Origin: a virus
Length of the DNA: 41,979 nucleotides
Virus record (IMG/VR): IMGVR_UViG_3300022747_000001
Span: 64,001 to 105,979 of that record
Strand: one strand, 5' to 3'
Below are positions 1-7,472 of this stretch, one piece after another. The notes below the pieces were generated by a model that saw nothing but the letters and a program-made list of their open reading frames with translations, searched no databases and was not told where the DNA came from. A program made the translations under genes and the position numbers. Numbering within the stretch: position 1 is the stretch's first letter; each line of letters begins with the position of its first letter.

Positions 1-307
1 AGTTGGCGATGAAATTGATGAGGCCGACCGATGCGACACCCACCACGAAGCCAATGCCCAGGGCTGTGTCCATGTCTGCGAAGTCCATACCGAGGTACTT
101 CGCGACCATGCCGCCTAGCGTGAACGAGCCACCAACGGAGATGCCCCCGATGATGGCGCCCGCTGCGAGCTTGCCGTGCTGTTTGATCTTCTCGGGTTGC
201 CAGAAGACGCTCACGCTCAGACCCCCGATGAGTCCGGCGAGTGCCGACAGGATTTTGCCGATGACAAAGCCTGTGCCGGCCGTAGCTGTTGAGATTGGTT
301 CTGGCAT
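1..307 (-). CDS. Holin-like small membrane protein (3' end outside window)
   Basis: The gene starts at an ATG at 307 and runs off the left edge after 102 codons. Three hydrophobic, Gly/Ala-rich segments are visible at about residues 11-35, 43-68 and 75-102, separated by short polar loops (one contains WQPEKIKQHGK). Size, three membrane passes and position after the last virion genes fit a phage holin or a similar lysis-associated inner-membrane protein. This is inference from topology and context; there is no family signature I can name. An AGTCA-N4-TGACT palindrome lies just upstream at 327-340. An endolysin would be expected further left, outside the window. Confidence 0.5.
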   Translation of the reverse strand, partial: MPEPISTATAGTGFVIGKILSALAGLIGGLSVSVFWQPEKIKQHGKLAAGAIIGGISVGGSFTLGGMVAKYLGMDFADMDTALGIGFVVGVASVGLINFIAN

Positions 308-326
308 TGTGCCCCCGTAGTTATGC

Positions 327-340
327 GCTCACCCGTGACT
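327..340. promoter_or_regulatory. AGTCA-N4-TGACT palindrome, upstream of holin-like gene
   Basis: GCTCA-CCCG-TGACT matches 8 of 10 consensus positions of the repeated palindrome. It overlaps the TAA stop of the upstream minus-strand gene and lies 20 nt before the holin-like start codon. I do not see a convincing promoter here. Confidence 0.5.
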
Positions 341-708
341 TACATCAGGGTGCGATATTTGTAGATGGTGTGGAGGTACAGCCCGCAGATTTCGTCGATG
401 ATGTTTTGAATCGGCGTGTCTTTGACAGGGGCGATGAGATAGCGATTGGCTTCGATCCAATCGAGCTGCTCTTGCAGAAAGGTCAGTGCGTCTTGGCTAG
501 GCTTGTCAACCGTGTCCAGCGAAACGTCCTCGATCAGACCGTTGCGGCCTTGGTAGACTTCGGTGAACTTGTCAGCCAGCTCTACGATCTCGTCGTAAAA
601 AGCTTCCAGAGAGAGGTGACGCGACAGGAAGGTTGTCCGAAGGTGTTCGCGGTGCGCGAAATTACGGGCAAAGAACATCAGAGCGATGAAGTCAGCGGCT
701 TTAGACAT
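340..708 (-). CDS. Putative Dps/ferritin-like four-helix phage protein (DUF5856-like)
   Basis: This encodes 122 residues, mostly predicted helix. Residues about 14-55 (NFAHREHLRT...HLSLEAFYDEIVELADKFTEVYQG) resemble the helix pair of Dps-type proteins and a phage family annotated DUF5856. The resemblance is from memory and not tested. If it is Dps-like it could bind metal or DNA, but the ferroxidase residues cannot be confirmed from sequence alone, so no activity is assigned. It is a separate unit from the maturation cassette: a 75 nt gap with a candidate promoter and palindrome lies upstream, and the TAA stop overlaps another palindrome. Confidence 0.45.
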   Translation of the reverse strand: MSKAADFIALMFFARNFAHREHLRTTFLSRHLSLEAFYDEIVELADKFTEVYQGRNGLIEDVSLDTVDKPSQDALTFLQEQLDWIEANRYLIAPVKDTPIQNIIDEICGLYLHTIYKYRTLM

Positions 709-742
709 TAGTATTCCTTCGGGACAAACGACAACAGGCGGT

Positions 743-784
743 ATTGTCCACCGCCTTTTGCTCTATGTCAAGTCAGTGGTGACT
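743..784 (-). promoter_or_regulatory. Candidate promoter with overlapping AGTCA-N4-TGACT operator
   Basis: Reading the minus strand, the exact palindrome AGTCACCACTGACT (784-771) runs straight into TTGACA (771-766). After a 17-bp spacer comes GACAAT (748-743), a weak -10. A 7-bp inverted repeat AGGCGGT/ACCGCCT (736-756) surrounds the -10. The palindrome-into-TTGACA arrangement is the same as at 24534-24575 and 29189-29230. The likely target is the Dps-like gene starting at 708. Confidence 0.45.
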
Positions 785-1050
785 TACGCCATGCCTAGCA
801 TGGAAATGGCCACACTGCGGTGGAAATCATCTTCTGACACCGCTTCCCACTCGTCAGGGACGGCAAAATCCATTGGAATGTAGGCAAATACCAAAGTATT
901 GCTCTGCATTTTAAAGTAGCGATCTGCCACTTTTACGATTGCGACGCCATCTTTATCCACTTGCTTGAGTGGTGCGTCTTTAGCTGCCGTGTGAATGCCT
1001 CGATTCGACGTTGCGACAGGCGTTTGAGGTGCTGCGGGTTTGGTTGCCAT
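784..1050 (-). CDS. Small protein of unknown function downstream of the maturation cassette
   Basis: This encodes 88 residues from the ATG at 1050, which is preceded by a good ribosome site (AAAGGAAACAAA). A TTG 18 nt upstream is in frame but less likely. The N-terminus is Ala/Pro/Thr-rich and disordered-looking. From about residue 28 there is a compact region (KQVDKDGVAIVKVADRYFKM...) with alternating hydrophobics, probably beta. There is no cysteine, signal peptide or membrane segment. It follows the 251-residue unknown protein by 21 nt and is probably co-transcribed with the radical SAM cassette. It could be a chaperone or recognition protein, but I do not recognise it. It is a poor RiPP precursor candidate because it lacks Cys and any repeated core. 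Confidence 0.6.
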   Translation of the reverse strand: MATKPAAPQTPVATSNRGIHTAAKDAPLKQVDKDGVAIVKVADRYFKMQSNTLVFAYIPMDFAVPDEWEAVSEDDFHRSVAISMLGMA

Positions 1051-1071
1051 TTTGTTTCCTTTTGTCAAATT

Positions 1072-1827
1072 CTATTCGATTTCAATAACGGCTGTCTTGT
1101 AGTTCAGAGTCGAATCTTGGCGCTTAATGCGCTCAAGCAGCTCCAAACCCGTGCATTGCTCGACTTCTGGCACATCGGAAATTCGAACAAGCCATACTCG
1201 AGCCGCCTTAACCAGATCAAGCGTAAATGGTGGAGGATTATCATAACGATATGTGCCGCCAATACATCCGATCACGTTTGCGTAGCCTTCGGACAATCTT
1301 TCACGAAGGGCCATAGTCACTGTCTTGCGCGGCAACTTGCAGAAGTCTTCCACGCAACCATACGCAAGATCGGCCGAAGACTGTGTGTCCACAATCTCAC
1401 ACGTTTCGAAACTCTCCAATAGAGGGACGATGCTGTCGTACAGTTTCGGGCTGCCTTGAACAATGTAGGCAACATCTTTGGCTGTTGCGAGCCTTACGTG
1501 TTTCAAATATGCGAACACAATCTCAGCGGCCTGAGCCGGAGTCTTTCTCGTTCCATCATCATTTCGCCATGCGTTTACACAGACGACACATTTCTTCGGA
1601 ACGTCGCCGTGCTTTTGCAGCGTCTCAAATTCTGACGAGTGAAGGAAGGTGTAGCCCTCCGCAATCAGCCTGTCAAACCCAGCAGCGGCACAGTTGTAGT
1701 CGTTGCTTGTTTCCAGTGCTCTTGGGTTGATGTATGCCGCGCTAACGAACACGCCATCACCCCGAATAGCTTCTAGAAACTCTGAAGATATTGCCGCATT
1801 GACTAACGGCACACCAATGATTCGCAT
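1072..1827 (-). CDS. Unknown protein, last coupled gene of the radical SAM cassette
   Basis: This encodes 251 residues. The start is the ATG at 1827, which shares one base with the TAA of the radical SAM gene (TAATG), so the two are translationally coupled; longer in-frame extensions into that gene are unlikely. It looks like a soluble mixed alpha/beta protein beginning MRIIGVPLVNAAIS. It contains several cysteines, including a KKCVVCVNAW stretch near residue 80 and YGCVEDFC near 155. I do not recognise the family. Coupling to the rSAM enzyme suggests an accessory role in processing the fibre tail (partner, second enzyme or reader), but this is inferred from position only. Confidence 0.7.
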   Translation of the reverse strand: MRIIGVPLVNAAISSEFLEAIRGDGVFVSAAYINPRALETSNDYNCAAAGFDRLIAEGYTFLHSSEFETLQKHGDVPKKCVVCVNAWRNDDGTRKTPAQAAEIVFAYLKHVRLATAKDVAYIVQGSPKLYDSIVPLLESFETCEIVDTQSSADLAYGCVEDFCKLPRKTVTMALRERLSEGYANVIGCIGGTYRYDNPPPFTLDLVKAARVWLVRISDVPEVEQCTGLELLERIKRQDSTLNYKTAVIEIE

Positions 1828-3167
1828 TAGGCGGCCACTGTAATTGGAATGACTTTGCTCTTGCGCGTTGTTGCTGCAACCTTCCAAAGATTTTTGCGAT
1901 CTTCGCGTTGCGGCCCGTCAATCGTCAAGGGAGCAAACCCTGTCAGAAACTCCATACCTGCTGCGAACACCGGAACCGCGTCCGAGAACGCGTTGTCGCA
2001 GGATGTCTCCCACAGGGGGCCTTCCAGATACATGCAGGAACCGGAGCACACCTGAAGCATCGGGCACTTGGGGCACTCTTCGCGCTTTGACCAATGAGTC
2101 GAAGTGGTGAGCTTGGCGCTCTTGATGTCAGATACGTGCCCGATTTTGTGTGACTCTCCATTTGGCGCCACGCTCACCGCGCTCACGTTCTGACAAGTCA
2201 AAATATTGCCCTTCAGGTCTACCGCGATATTGTCAGAACGATCCATGCCGCACTTCTGGCCCAGCGAGGATGCTGGACGAGCAGTGCGAATCGAGTTGAT
2301 GAATGAGGCCACCTTGGACGTGACGCCACCGAAGTTGGACGCCATGCCGCTTCGGATTTCTGCGAACGCGCGATTACGGTAGTCCGCAAACTCGTCCTCA
2401 CGCAGAGAATTTTCTACCCCGCCTTGGTCGTAAGCGTCCACAAACATGCCCTCACCGATCGGAACATTCTTGTCGCCAGTCAACTCAATGAAGAATCTCT
2501 GAATGGCAGCGCGTGAGACGTTTTGGCGATTCATCATGACGTTAAAGCTGATTCGTCGCTTTGGAATCAGACGCGCATAGAGGTCGAGAATTGCAGCTCG
2601 CTTTTCAGGGTCTTGCAGTGGGTCGGGGCCGCGCACATGCTGGCCAGGCCCATCGTGAGATACGCCAACTTGAAAGCCCATGCTGTCGATCCACTCATTG
2701 ATCTCTGGGTTCAGCAGAGAGCCGTTTGTGATGACGGTGAACTCGACTTCTGGAAACTTGGCACGGATTGCTTCTGCCAGAGGGCGCATTGTTTTGATGT
2801 AGACGAAAGGCTCGCCACCCCAAAACTCCACGCGCTCGGGTGGTTGTGTAACCCAGCTATCCAGAGCCGCAAGGAATTCGTCGATGTCGCCTGGATTGGT
2901 TTCAGCGGCACGGGGCACGAAACGCTGGCTGCAATAGTCACATTCGTAGTTGCACGAAAGGCCAAGTGAGATTTTGAGTGTCCGTGGCGTGCCCTTTGAA
3001 GTCGGTGTATCTTTGCTGGTGACTGTGGCAAAACCACGTTCGGCAACATTCAGCACTTCCGTAATCGGGTTGCCCCAAGCGTCCTTGAATTCGCTTGTGA
3101 TGTTGTTGTATTCGAACGTCTTTTTCTCTCCACGCTCGTTCATTCCTACGATTTTAAATACAGGCAT
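1827..3167 (-). CDS. Radical SAM / SPASM-domain peptide (protein) maturase
   Basis: The protein has 446 residues. The radical SAM signature CX3CX2C (SCNYECDYC) places C72, C76 and C79 for the SAM-binding 4Fe-4S cluster, and GGEP follows at 117-120. The C-terminal half carries a complete SPASM motif: C306-x13-G-x4-C325, then C365-x2-C368-x5-C374-x3-C378, and a final C390, which would bind two auxiliary Fe-S clusters. This architecture is that of anaerobic sulfatase-maturating enzymes and of RiPP maturases that form thioether or C-C bonds on peptides. The first 65 residues are a small extra domain that could bind substrate. Start (TAATG with the oxygenase stop) and end (TAATG with the next gene) are both coupled. 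The likely substrate is the Cys/Asn tail of the fibre at 4534-5562; this is inferred from neighbourhood and Cys content. The rSAM/SPASM assignment itself is very secure. Confidence 0.93.
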   Translation of the reverse strand: MPVFKIVGMNERGEKKTFEYNNITSEFKDAWGNPITEVLNVAERGFATVTSKDTPTSKGTPRTLKISLGLSCNYECDYCSQRFVPRAAETNPGDIDEFLAALDSWVTQPPERVEFWGGEPFVYIKTMRPLAEAIRAKFPEVEFTVITNGSLLNPEINEWIDSMGFQVGVSHDGPGQHVRGPDPLQDPEKRAAILDLYARLIPKRRISFNVMMNRQNVSRAAIQRFFIELTGDKNVPIGEGMFVDAYDQGGVENSLREDEFADYRNRAFAEIRSGMASNFGGVTSKVASFINSIRTARPASSLGQKCGMDRSDNIAVDLKGNILTCQNVSAVSVAPNGESHKIGHVSDIKSAKLTTSTHWSKREECPKCPMLQVCSGSCMYLEGPLWETSCDNAFSDAVPVFAAGMEFLTGFAPLTIDGPQREDRKNLWKVAATTRKSKVIPITVAA

Positions 3168-3724
3168 TAAGCAATCTCCATTTCAAAGTGAATCTCTACG
3201 CTTGGACGTTTACCCAAGTACACATGGCCAAAGTGCAGAATGTGGCTGGGGAAAATGAGCAGCGCGTCAGGGCGTGGCTCAACAACGTAATTGCGTCGCT
3301 CATCTGGCAAGCATTTCGAGCCGAATGTGCCCGCTGGGTGGTTCAGAACCAAGCAGCCGTCATGCTCGTCTTTGGAGCCATCGGGGTGCGCATCACAGTC
3401 GATCCAGTAGATCGCAGAAAGGTGTGAGGACTCCACATGGGGCGGTACGAAATCATGCTCTTTTTGAACAAGCTCACGCCCAGTAACGCTCGCAATCTTA
3501 ACTCCATATTCCAGCTCTGCTCGCTGCTTTACAGCGGCGAATATTGGCTTGAAAATGGCGTCGCACTCTTCAAGCGATTGACGGGTCGAGCGCGACCAAG
3601 GCTTTCCGTTGCTGTTGTATTTTTCGTAAAGCTCCAGTGTTCGCTCTTTGAGGCGCGTTCGAGAACTTTCCGACTCTCCCAGAACTCCACGATAGATCGG
3701 AGTTGCGAAAATTTGAGTAAGCAT
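3167..3724 (-). CDS. Putative 2-oxoglutarate/Fe(II)-dependent oxygenase
   Basis: The 185-residue product starts at ATG 3724, overlapping the TGA of the upstream gene by one base (TGATG). It begins MLTQIFATPIYRG, a start typical of the TIGR02466-like group of putative 2OG-Fe(II) oxygenases. The facial triad is visible as H96-V-E98 in PPHVESSHLSAIYW and H164 in FPSHILHFGH. R173 in KRPSVEIHF lies where the 2-oxoglutarate carboxylate is bound. Members hydroxylate small molecules or protein side chains such as Asn and Asp. Lying between the fibre and the rSAM gene, it may hydroxylate Asn/Asp of the fibre tail; that substrate is inference. It ends TAATG with the rSAM start. Confidence 0.75.
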   Translation of the reverse strand: MLTQIFATPIYRGVLGESESSRTRLKERTLELYEKYNSNGKPWSRSTRQSLEECDAIFKPIFAAVKQRAELEYGVKIASVTGRELVQKEHDFVPPHVESSHLSAIYWIDCDAHPDGSKDEHDGCLVLNHPAGTFGSKCLPDERRNYVVEPRPDALLIFPSHILHFGHVYLGKRPSVEIHFEMEIA

Positions 3725-4524
3725 CACACCACCTTGATCGTCACATCTTCCGCGCCAGGGAAATACTTCCATCCAAATTTGACGCGCACATCGTCACCCG
3801 CAGTCAACCCTACCGAAGAGACTGGCAATGTTGCAATACCATTCTTAACCTTCAAACGGGTTCCTGACACGATGCCATGCACCGCTTCAATGTAGATGGT
3901 TGCGTCTCGTTCGATCAGATTTCCACGCGCGTCTTCAAGGCGCACATCAATCGTTGTCGACTGTTCTGCCACAACAGATGGGTTGGCGCTTGCGACGATG
4001 GACGGAAACTTCATCGTCCGCTCGTTGCCGCTACTGGAGTATTCACTCCAGATACGCTCGAGGTTTCCTTTGCAAATGAAGTCCGACTCGGTCGCGTCCA
4101 TGTTCAGGTTGACCGTGATGAAAATGTCCTCATCTGTCGAGTCAACGAATGGAACGTTGATGCCAACGAGAAGGTTGCGCTGAACACGTTTGGCGTATTC
4201 GGACGCAGCTTCGCGGCTTTGAAGAGTTTCGACGAAGAGTGGGAACACTGGGTCGAATGTGAATGTCACATTCTCCATAGCCAAGAAGTAGGTTTGATGC
4301 TCACACCAGTCCGCTCGATTGCGCAAGTCATTCAGCTTCACTTCTGTGGACGCATTAAATGTTGCTGGCAGAATTTCTCCAGGAGCGACACCTTCAATAT
4401 CGCCTACTGATGCCGTAATCACTGCGTCGATTCGCAGAATTGTGGTTTTCGAATCGTAAGTCAAGCTGATTGCTGGCTTGAATCGAGGAGAAATGTGATC
4501 GTTTTTGACGCCATATACTTTCAT
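3724..4524 (-). CDS. Ig-like domain protein of the tail-fibre cassette
   Basis: This encodes 266 residues with its start 9 nt after the stop of the tail-fibre gene. The N-terminal 160 residues (MKVYGVKNDHISPRFKPAIS...) are beta-rich and unfamiliar. The C-terminal about 95 residues (from KFPSIVASANPSVVAEQSTT) look like a bacterial Ig-like (Big/invasin-type) domain, with the usual IDVRLEDARGNLI and GIATLPVSSVGLTAGDDV pattern. There is no signal peptide. It could be a virion component that caps or carries the fibre, a chaperone for fibre trimerisation, or a scaffold for the modifying enzymes. The TGA overlaps the ATG of the oxygenase gene. Confidence 0.65.
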   Translation of the reverse strand: MKVYGVKNDHISPRFKPAISLTYDSKTTILRIDAVITASVGDIEGVAPGEILPATFNASTEVKLNDLRNRADWCEHQTYFLAMENVTFTFDPVFPLFVETLQSREAASEYAKRVQRNLLVGINVPFVDSTDEDIFITVNLNMDATESDFICKGNLERIWSEYSSSGNERTMKFPSIVASANPSVVAEQSTTIDVRLEDARGNLIERDATIYIEAVHGIVSGTRLKVKNGIATLPVSSVGLTAGDDVRVKFGWKYFPGAEDVTIKVV

Positions 4525-4533
4525 GAGATTTCC

Positions 4534-5562
4534 TTAGCAGCAGCAGTTGCAATCACAGTTGCAATTACAGTTGAAGTTATATTGGTAGCCGTTGACGCGC
4601 ACGTTAGAGCCGCCATCTTCGAGAACGGTGACGAATTGCGCGAGATTTCCGCAATTTGCTACCGTAGTAACGCAGTTAGCGGAATTGTTACAGTTGCCCG
4701 CGTTTCCGCTAACGGCGCCGGTGGTACGAGCGCAGTTGGAAATTGTGCTGAAGAAGTAGTCATGCAGCCAGCCGTAAGCAGCGCCATAAATTTGGCCACT
4801 CATATTCACTGCGATGCGTGATGCGCCAGCAGACCAGCCACCCAGACGCCATACGTTATCTGAGTCCAGGCCCAAGTTCACCGCATACGCTCCCGCGCGG
4901 TGGAACGACATCGTCGCTCCAGATGAATTGTCCGAATACGCCATCAATGGAGCGTATGAGCCGCCGGCGGTATCGAAGTTCGAACGGAACATTCGAATTG
5001 AGGTGTAGGTGTAGTTTGCTCCAGGGTTTGCAGGTGTGAAACCCAATGCGCCCGTCACATCAGCCGAACTGAGCGTCACCGCGCCTGTGCGCGAGTTGAA
5101 TGTGTTGACCAGTGAAGTTGTGGCCGATGCCGATGTCACGCGACCCTTGGCGTCCACTGTGATCGTTGCTGCGGCGTAGGTGCCGGCAGCTACGCCCGAG
5201 GCGGCCAAAGTACCTGTGATGGCGGCGTTAGCTGTACCGTCGAAGGTTGCTGTGCCGGTCACGTCGCCTGAAATACTGATCGTGCGAGCGGTAGCCAGTT
5301 TTGTAGCGGCGGCAATGGTATCGTCCAGGTACGCGACCGTGCGAGCGTTGTCCTGCTCCAGCGTCCAGACGGGGCCGGTCAGGTTAGTCAGGACATAAGT
5401 CTTGTTCAGGTCGGTGCGATAGCAAGGCATACCCAGCACGAGGTTGGTCGTGGGGAATGCGGTGCCAGACGACTGTGACATCGCCGTCAGAATGTTGCTC
5501 AACAGCAGACTGCGCGAGGCAGTCAGCGTGGTGGTATCGGGAATGTCTTGATAGGACTGCAT
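4534..5562 (-). CDS. Tail-fibre-like protein with Cys-rich C-terminus (NCNCNCDCNCCC)
   Basis: The protein has 342 residues. Residues 85-160 carry typical phage fibre motifs (LATARTISISGDVTG..., then FNSRTGAVTLSSADVTGALG). Residues about 185-270 form a distal domain (MSFHRAGAYAVNLGLDSDN, LGGWSAGASRIAVNM) of a type found at the ends of many tail fibres. After that, Asn-Cys pairs appear at 276-277, 290-291, 296-297 and 303-304, and the protein ends with Cys at 332, 334, 336, 338, 340, 341 and 342, separated by N, N, D and N. Only one other Cys (47) occurs. Such density is very unusual for a virion protein assembled in a reducing cytoplasm and suggests post-translational cross-linking or metal binding. 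Four co-directional genes follow, including an rSAM/SPASM enzyme and a 2OG oxygenase. Confidence 0.85.
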   Translation of the reverse strand: MQSYQDIPDTTTLTASRSLLLSNILTAMSQSSGTAFPTTNLVLGMPCYRTDLNKTYVLTNLTGPVWTLEQDNARTVAYLDDTIAAATKLATARTISISGDVTGTATFDGTANAAITGTLAASGVAAGTYAAATITVDAKGRVTSASATTSLVNTFNSRTGAVTLSSADVTGALGFTPANPGANYTYTSIRMFRSNFDTAGGSYAPLMAYSDNSSGATMSFHRAGAYAVNLGLDSDNVWRLGGWSAGASRIAVNMSGQIYGAAYGWLHDYFFSTISNCARTTGAVSGNAGNCNNSANCVTTVANCGNLAQFVTVLEDGGSNVRVNGYQYNFNCNCNCDCNCCC

Positions 5563-5575
5563 GGTTTCTCTTTCT

Positions 5576-5596
5576 ATTCAGTCGTGACTGATTATA
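5576..5596 (-). promoter_or_regulatory. Palindrome and -10-like box before the fibre/maturation cassette
   Basis: On the minus strand TATAAT (5596-5591) is followed after one base by AGTCACGACTGAAT (5589-5576), 8 of 10 to the palindrome consensus, then a GAAAGAGAAACC ribosome site and the fibre ATG at 5562. No good -35 is visible at the right distance, so this may be an activator-dependent promoter or only an operator. Confidence 0.45.
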
Positions 5597-5613
5597 GCCA
5601 CTAAGTCGAGGGA

Positions 5614-7449
5614 TTAGTAGCCTTGAGCCGTCCACGAGACGGTGCCGCCCACTCGAGTGCCGTATGGCGTCTCGAGAATCAGGGTGAAGCCGCCATCGTC
5701 AGGACTGACGATCTTGGGAATTGCCATCACGGTGCCGCCCTTCAGCGTTGCCGTGATTTCGGGAACAATGTGGAACGAGCGCTCGAATGTCACCCGCACG
5801 CCAGTGGCGGCTTGGTCGACGGTAATCGTAGTGGCGCCGCGATCGAACACGTCGGGCACATCCACCGTCACCTTCATCTGCTTGAGCTTGGCGCGATCAG
5901 AGGTGGTGGACTTGAGCACAGCGCGGAAGATCGCGTTTTGGTATTCGTAATCGCCAGGGATGAAGTCGCGAAATGGCGCGTAGCCAGGGGCGCGACCGGC
6001 ATCGACGATATTCATGAAGTTGGCCAACGTCATTGGCTCGGTGGAGATCAGCATGTCCGACACCACCGCGTTGGCATGGCGACGGTATTCATCGAACATT
6101 GCCAGCGATTCGGCTATCGACAGTGTGCTGGCCTTTTTGATCGCATCCCGTGTGCTGAAGCCTTCGTTCACATAGACGTGGTAGCCGACGGAGCGTCCGA
6201 ACAGCTCCAGAACGCCGATGACTTCATGCACCGCCAGCGTGACCACTTTTTCGAACTTCGTTTCCGCAATGCCAAAGCTCTCGGCGACCGCAACGGTTTC
6301 GGTCTTGGCCAGTTTGTCCGCCACACCGATCGACTCAGAGATCGACTTCTCCGACAGCTTGGCTACTGCGTCAGCCAGGCTCATTTGCTCAAACGACGCC
6401 TTGGTGATGCCTTTTGCCAACCCATCACCCACGCCAAAACTCTCAAACTCAGGTTTGACAACGGTCTTGGCCAGGTTTTCAGCGAAGCCCAGCGTTTCAT
6501 GGGAGGCGACAACGGTTGCTTTGCGCAAGGCGTCAGCAATCGTCAACCCTTCTGCGAAGCTCTTTTCCAGGCTTCGAGCGCCCGCGTCGGTAACGCCGAA
6601 GGTTTCCGACAGCGGTTTGGTCAGGTCATTGCCCAGCGTGTCGGTGAATCGAATGTGCTCACACACTCGAATGATAAAAGCGATGTTATCGAGGTACGAA
6701 TCACGCACCCCGAGGTCTTCAAACACCGCCAATGCGATATTGCGAAACAGAGCGTCAGCAAGACCAAAGGACTCGCTGAAGTTCTTCCCGATGCCCCGAC
6801 CCGAGGACTCGACGATGCCGAACCCTTCGCTCTTGGGTAGCGTCATCTGCTTGGCAGCCAGTTCATCGACATGCAGGGTTTCTGACAGCGCCAGCGTTGC
6901 ATCGAAGCGACGGGCATCTGTGGTGCTGAAGCTCTCACTGAAGGGTTTGGCGACGCCTTTGGCAAGGTTCTCCCCTACCCCCAGCGTCTCACTGAGCTTC
7001 ATGACCTGGCTGCGAGCCAGAGTATCCAGGACACCCAAGCCCTCGGCGGTTGCTTTCGTGAACGAAATCGCGTAGGCATCAGAGGTGCCGAAGAATTCCC
7101 AGAAGGGTTTGGAGACTTGTTTGCCAAGCACTTCACCGAAGCCGACCGTCTCGAACACCCCTTTACTGGTGTCGAACCGGATGGCGTCCGAAGTCTGGAC
7201 GCTTTCTGCGAGCGCCTTGCCGAACTGGGTGAAGTATTTGTCTACCGTACCGAAGGACTCAGCCAAAGGCTTGGTGAGCTGCTTGGCGCCGTTATCGGCC
7301 ACACCCAGCGTTTCACCCACGGCGAGCGTGTACGCCAATGTAGCAAGGCTGTTCCAAGCCTTGCCCGCATTGATCGAGTTCCACGCAAATGCGCCGCCGG
7401 CCCACGTCAGCGGCGCACCAGTGGACGTGCTGACGCTAACGCTGTCCAT
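5614..7449 (-). CDS. Tail-tip/fibre protein built of about 22 copies of an 18-residue repeat
   Basis: The protein has 611 residues. Residues 46-446 are a tandem array of 18-residue units of the form E-[ST]-[FL]-G-[VI]-x-D-x-[LA]-x-K-x-[VIL]-x-K-x-[FL]-[SA] (for example ESFGVGDGLAKGITKASF). There are 22 units, of which three have 19-20 residues, plus a partial one. Such regularity implies a solenoid or extended fibre. A 40-residue head (TWAGGAFAWNSINAGKAWNS) resembles a segment near the C-terminus of the J homologue (NWANALFAWDSSDGGKPWAP), a likely shared docking module. The last 165 residues are non-repetitive and beta-rich (VDVPDVFDRGATTITVDQ...) and probably form the globular tip. The gene lies 23 nt after its upstream neighbour. 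It is a structural virion protein by context. Confidence 0.8.
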   Translation of the reverse strand: MDSVSVSTSTGAPLTWAGGAFAWNSINAGKAWNSLATLAYTLAVGETLGVADNGAKQLTKPLAESFGTVDKYFTQFGKALAESVQTSDAIRFDTSKGVFETVGFGEVLGKQVSKPFWEFFGTSDAYAISFTKATAEGLGVLDTLARSQVMKLSETLGVGENLAKGVAKPFSESFSTTDARRFDATLALSETLHVDELAAKQMTLPKSEGFGIVESSGRGIGKNFSESFGLADALFRNIALAVFEDLGVRDSYLDNIAFIIRVCEHIRFTDTLGNDLTKPLSETFGVTDAGARSLEKSFAEGLTIADALRKATVVASHETLGFAENLAKTVVKPEFESFGVGDGLAKGITKASFEQMSLADAVAKLSEKSISESIGVADKLAKTETVAVAESFGIAETKFEKVVTLAVHEVIGVLELFGRSVGYHVYVNEGFSTRDAIKKASTLSIAESLAMFDEYRRHANAVVSDMLISTEPMTLANFMNIVDAGRAPGYAPFRDFIPGDYEYQNAIFRAVLKSTTSDRAKLKQMKVTVDVPDVFDRGATTITVDQAATGVRVTFERSFHIVPEITATLKGGTVMAIPKIVSPDDGGFTLILETPYGTRVGGTVSWTAQGY

Positions 7450-7456
7450 TGCAGTC

Positions 7457-7470
7457 CCTCAGTGGTGACT
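7457..7470. promoter_or_regulatory. AGTCA-N4-TGACT palindrome in a 23-nt intergenic gap
   Basis: CCTCA-GTGG-TGACT (8 of 10) fills the gap between the stop at 7473 and the ATG at 7449. On the minus strand it overlaps the ribosome site GAGGGA of the repeat-protein gene, so a bound protein or RNA structure here could affect translation as well as transcription. Confidence 0.5.
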
Positions 7471-7472
7471 GA

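Noticed and set aside
736-756. AGGCGGT/ACCGCCT hairpin as a terminator
   Set aside because: On the minus strand it is not followed by a T-run, and on the plus strand there is no gene to terminate; kept only as a feature around the candidate -10.
784-1050. 88-residue protein as a RiPP precursor for the rSAM enzyme
   Set aside because: It has no Cys, no repeated core and a folded-looking C-terminal half; the fibre tail is a far better substrate candidate.
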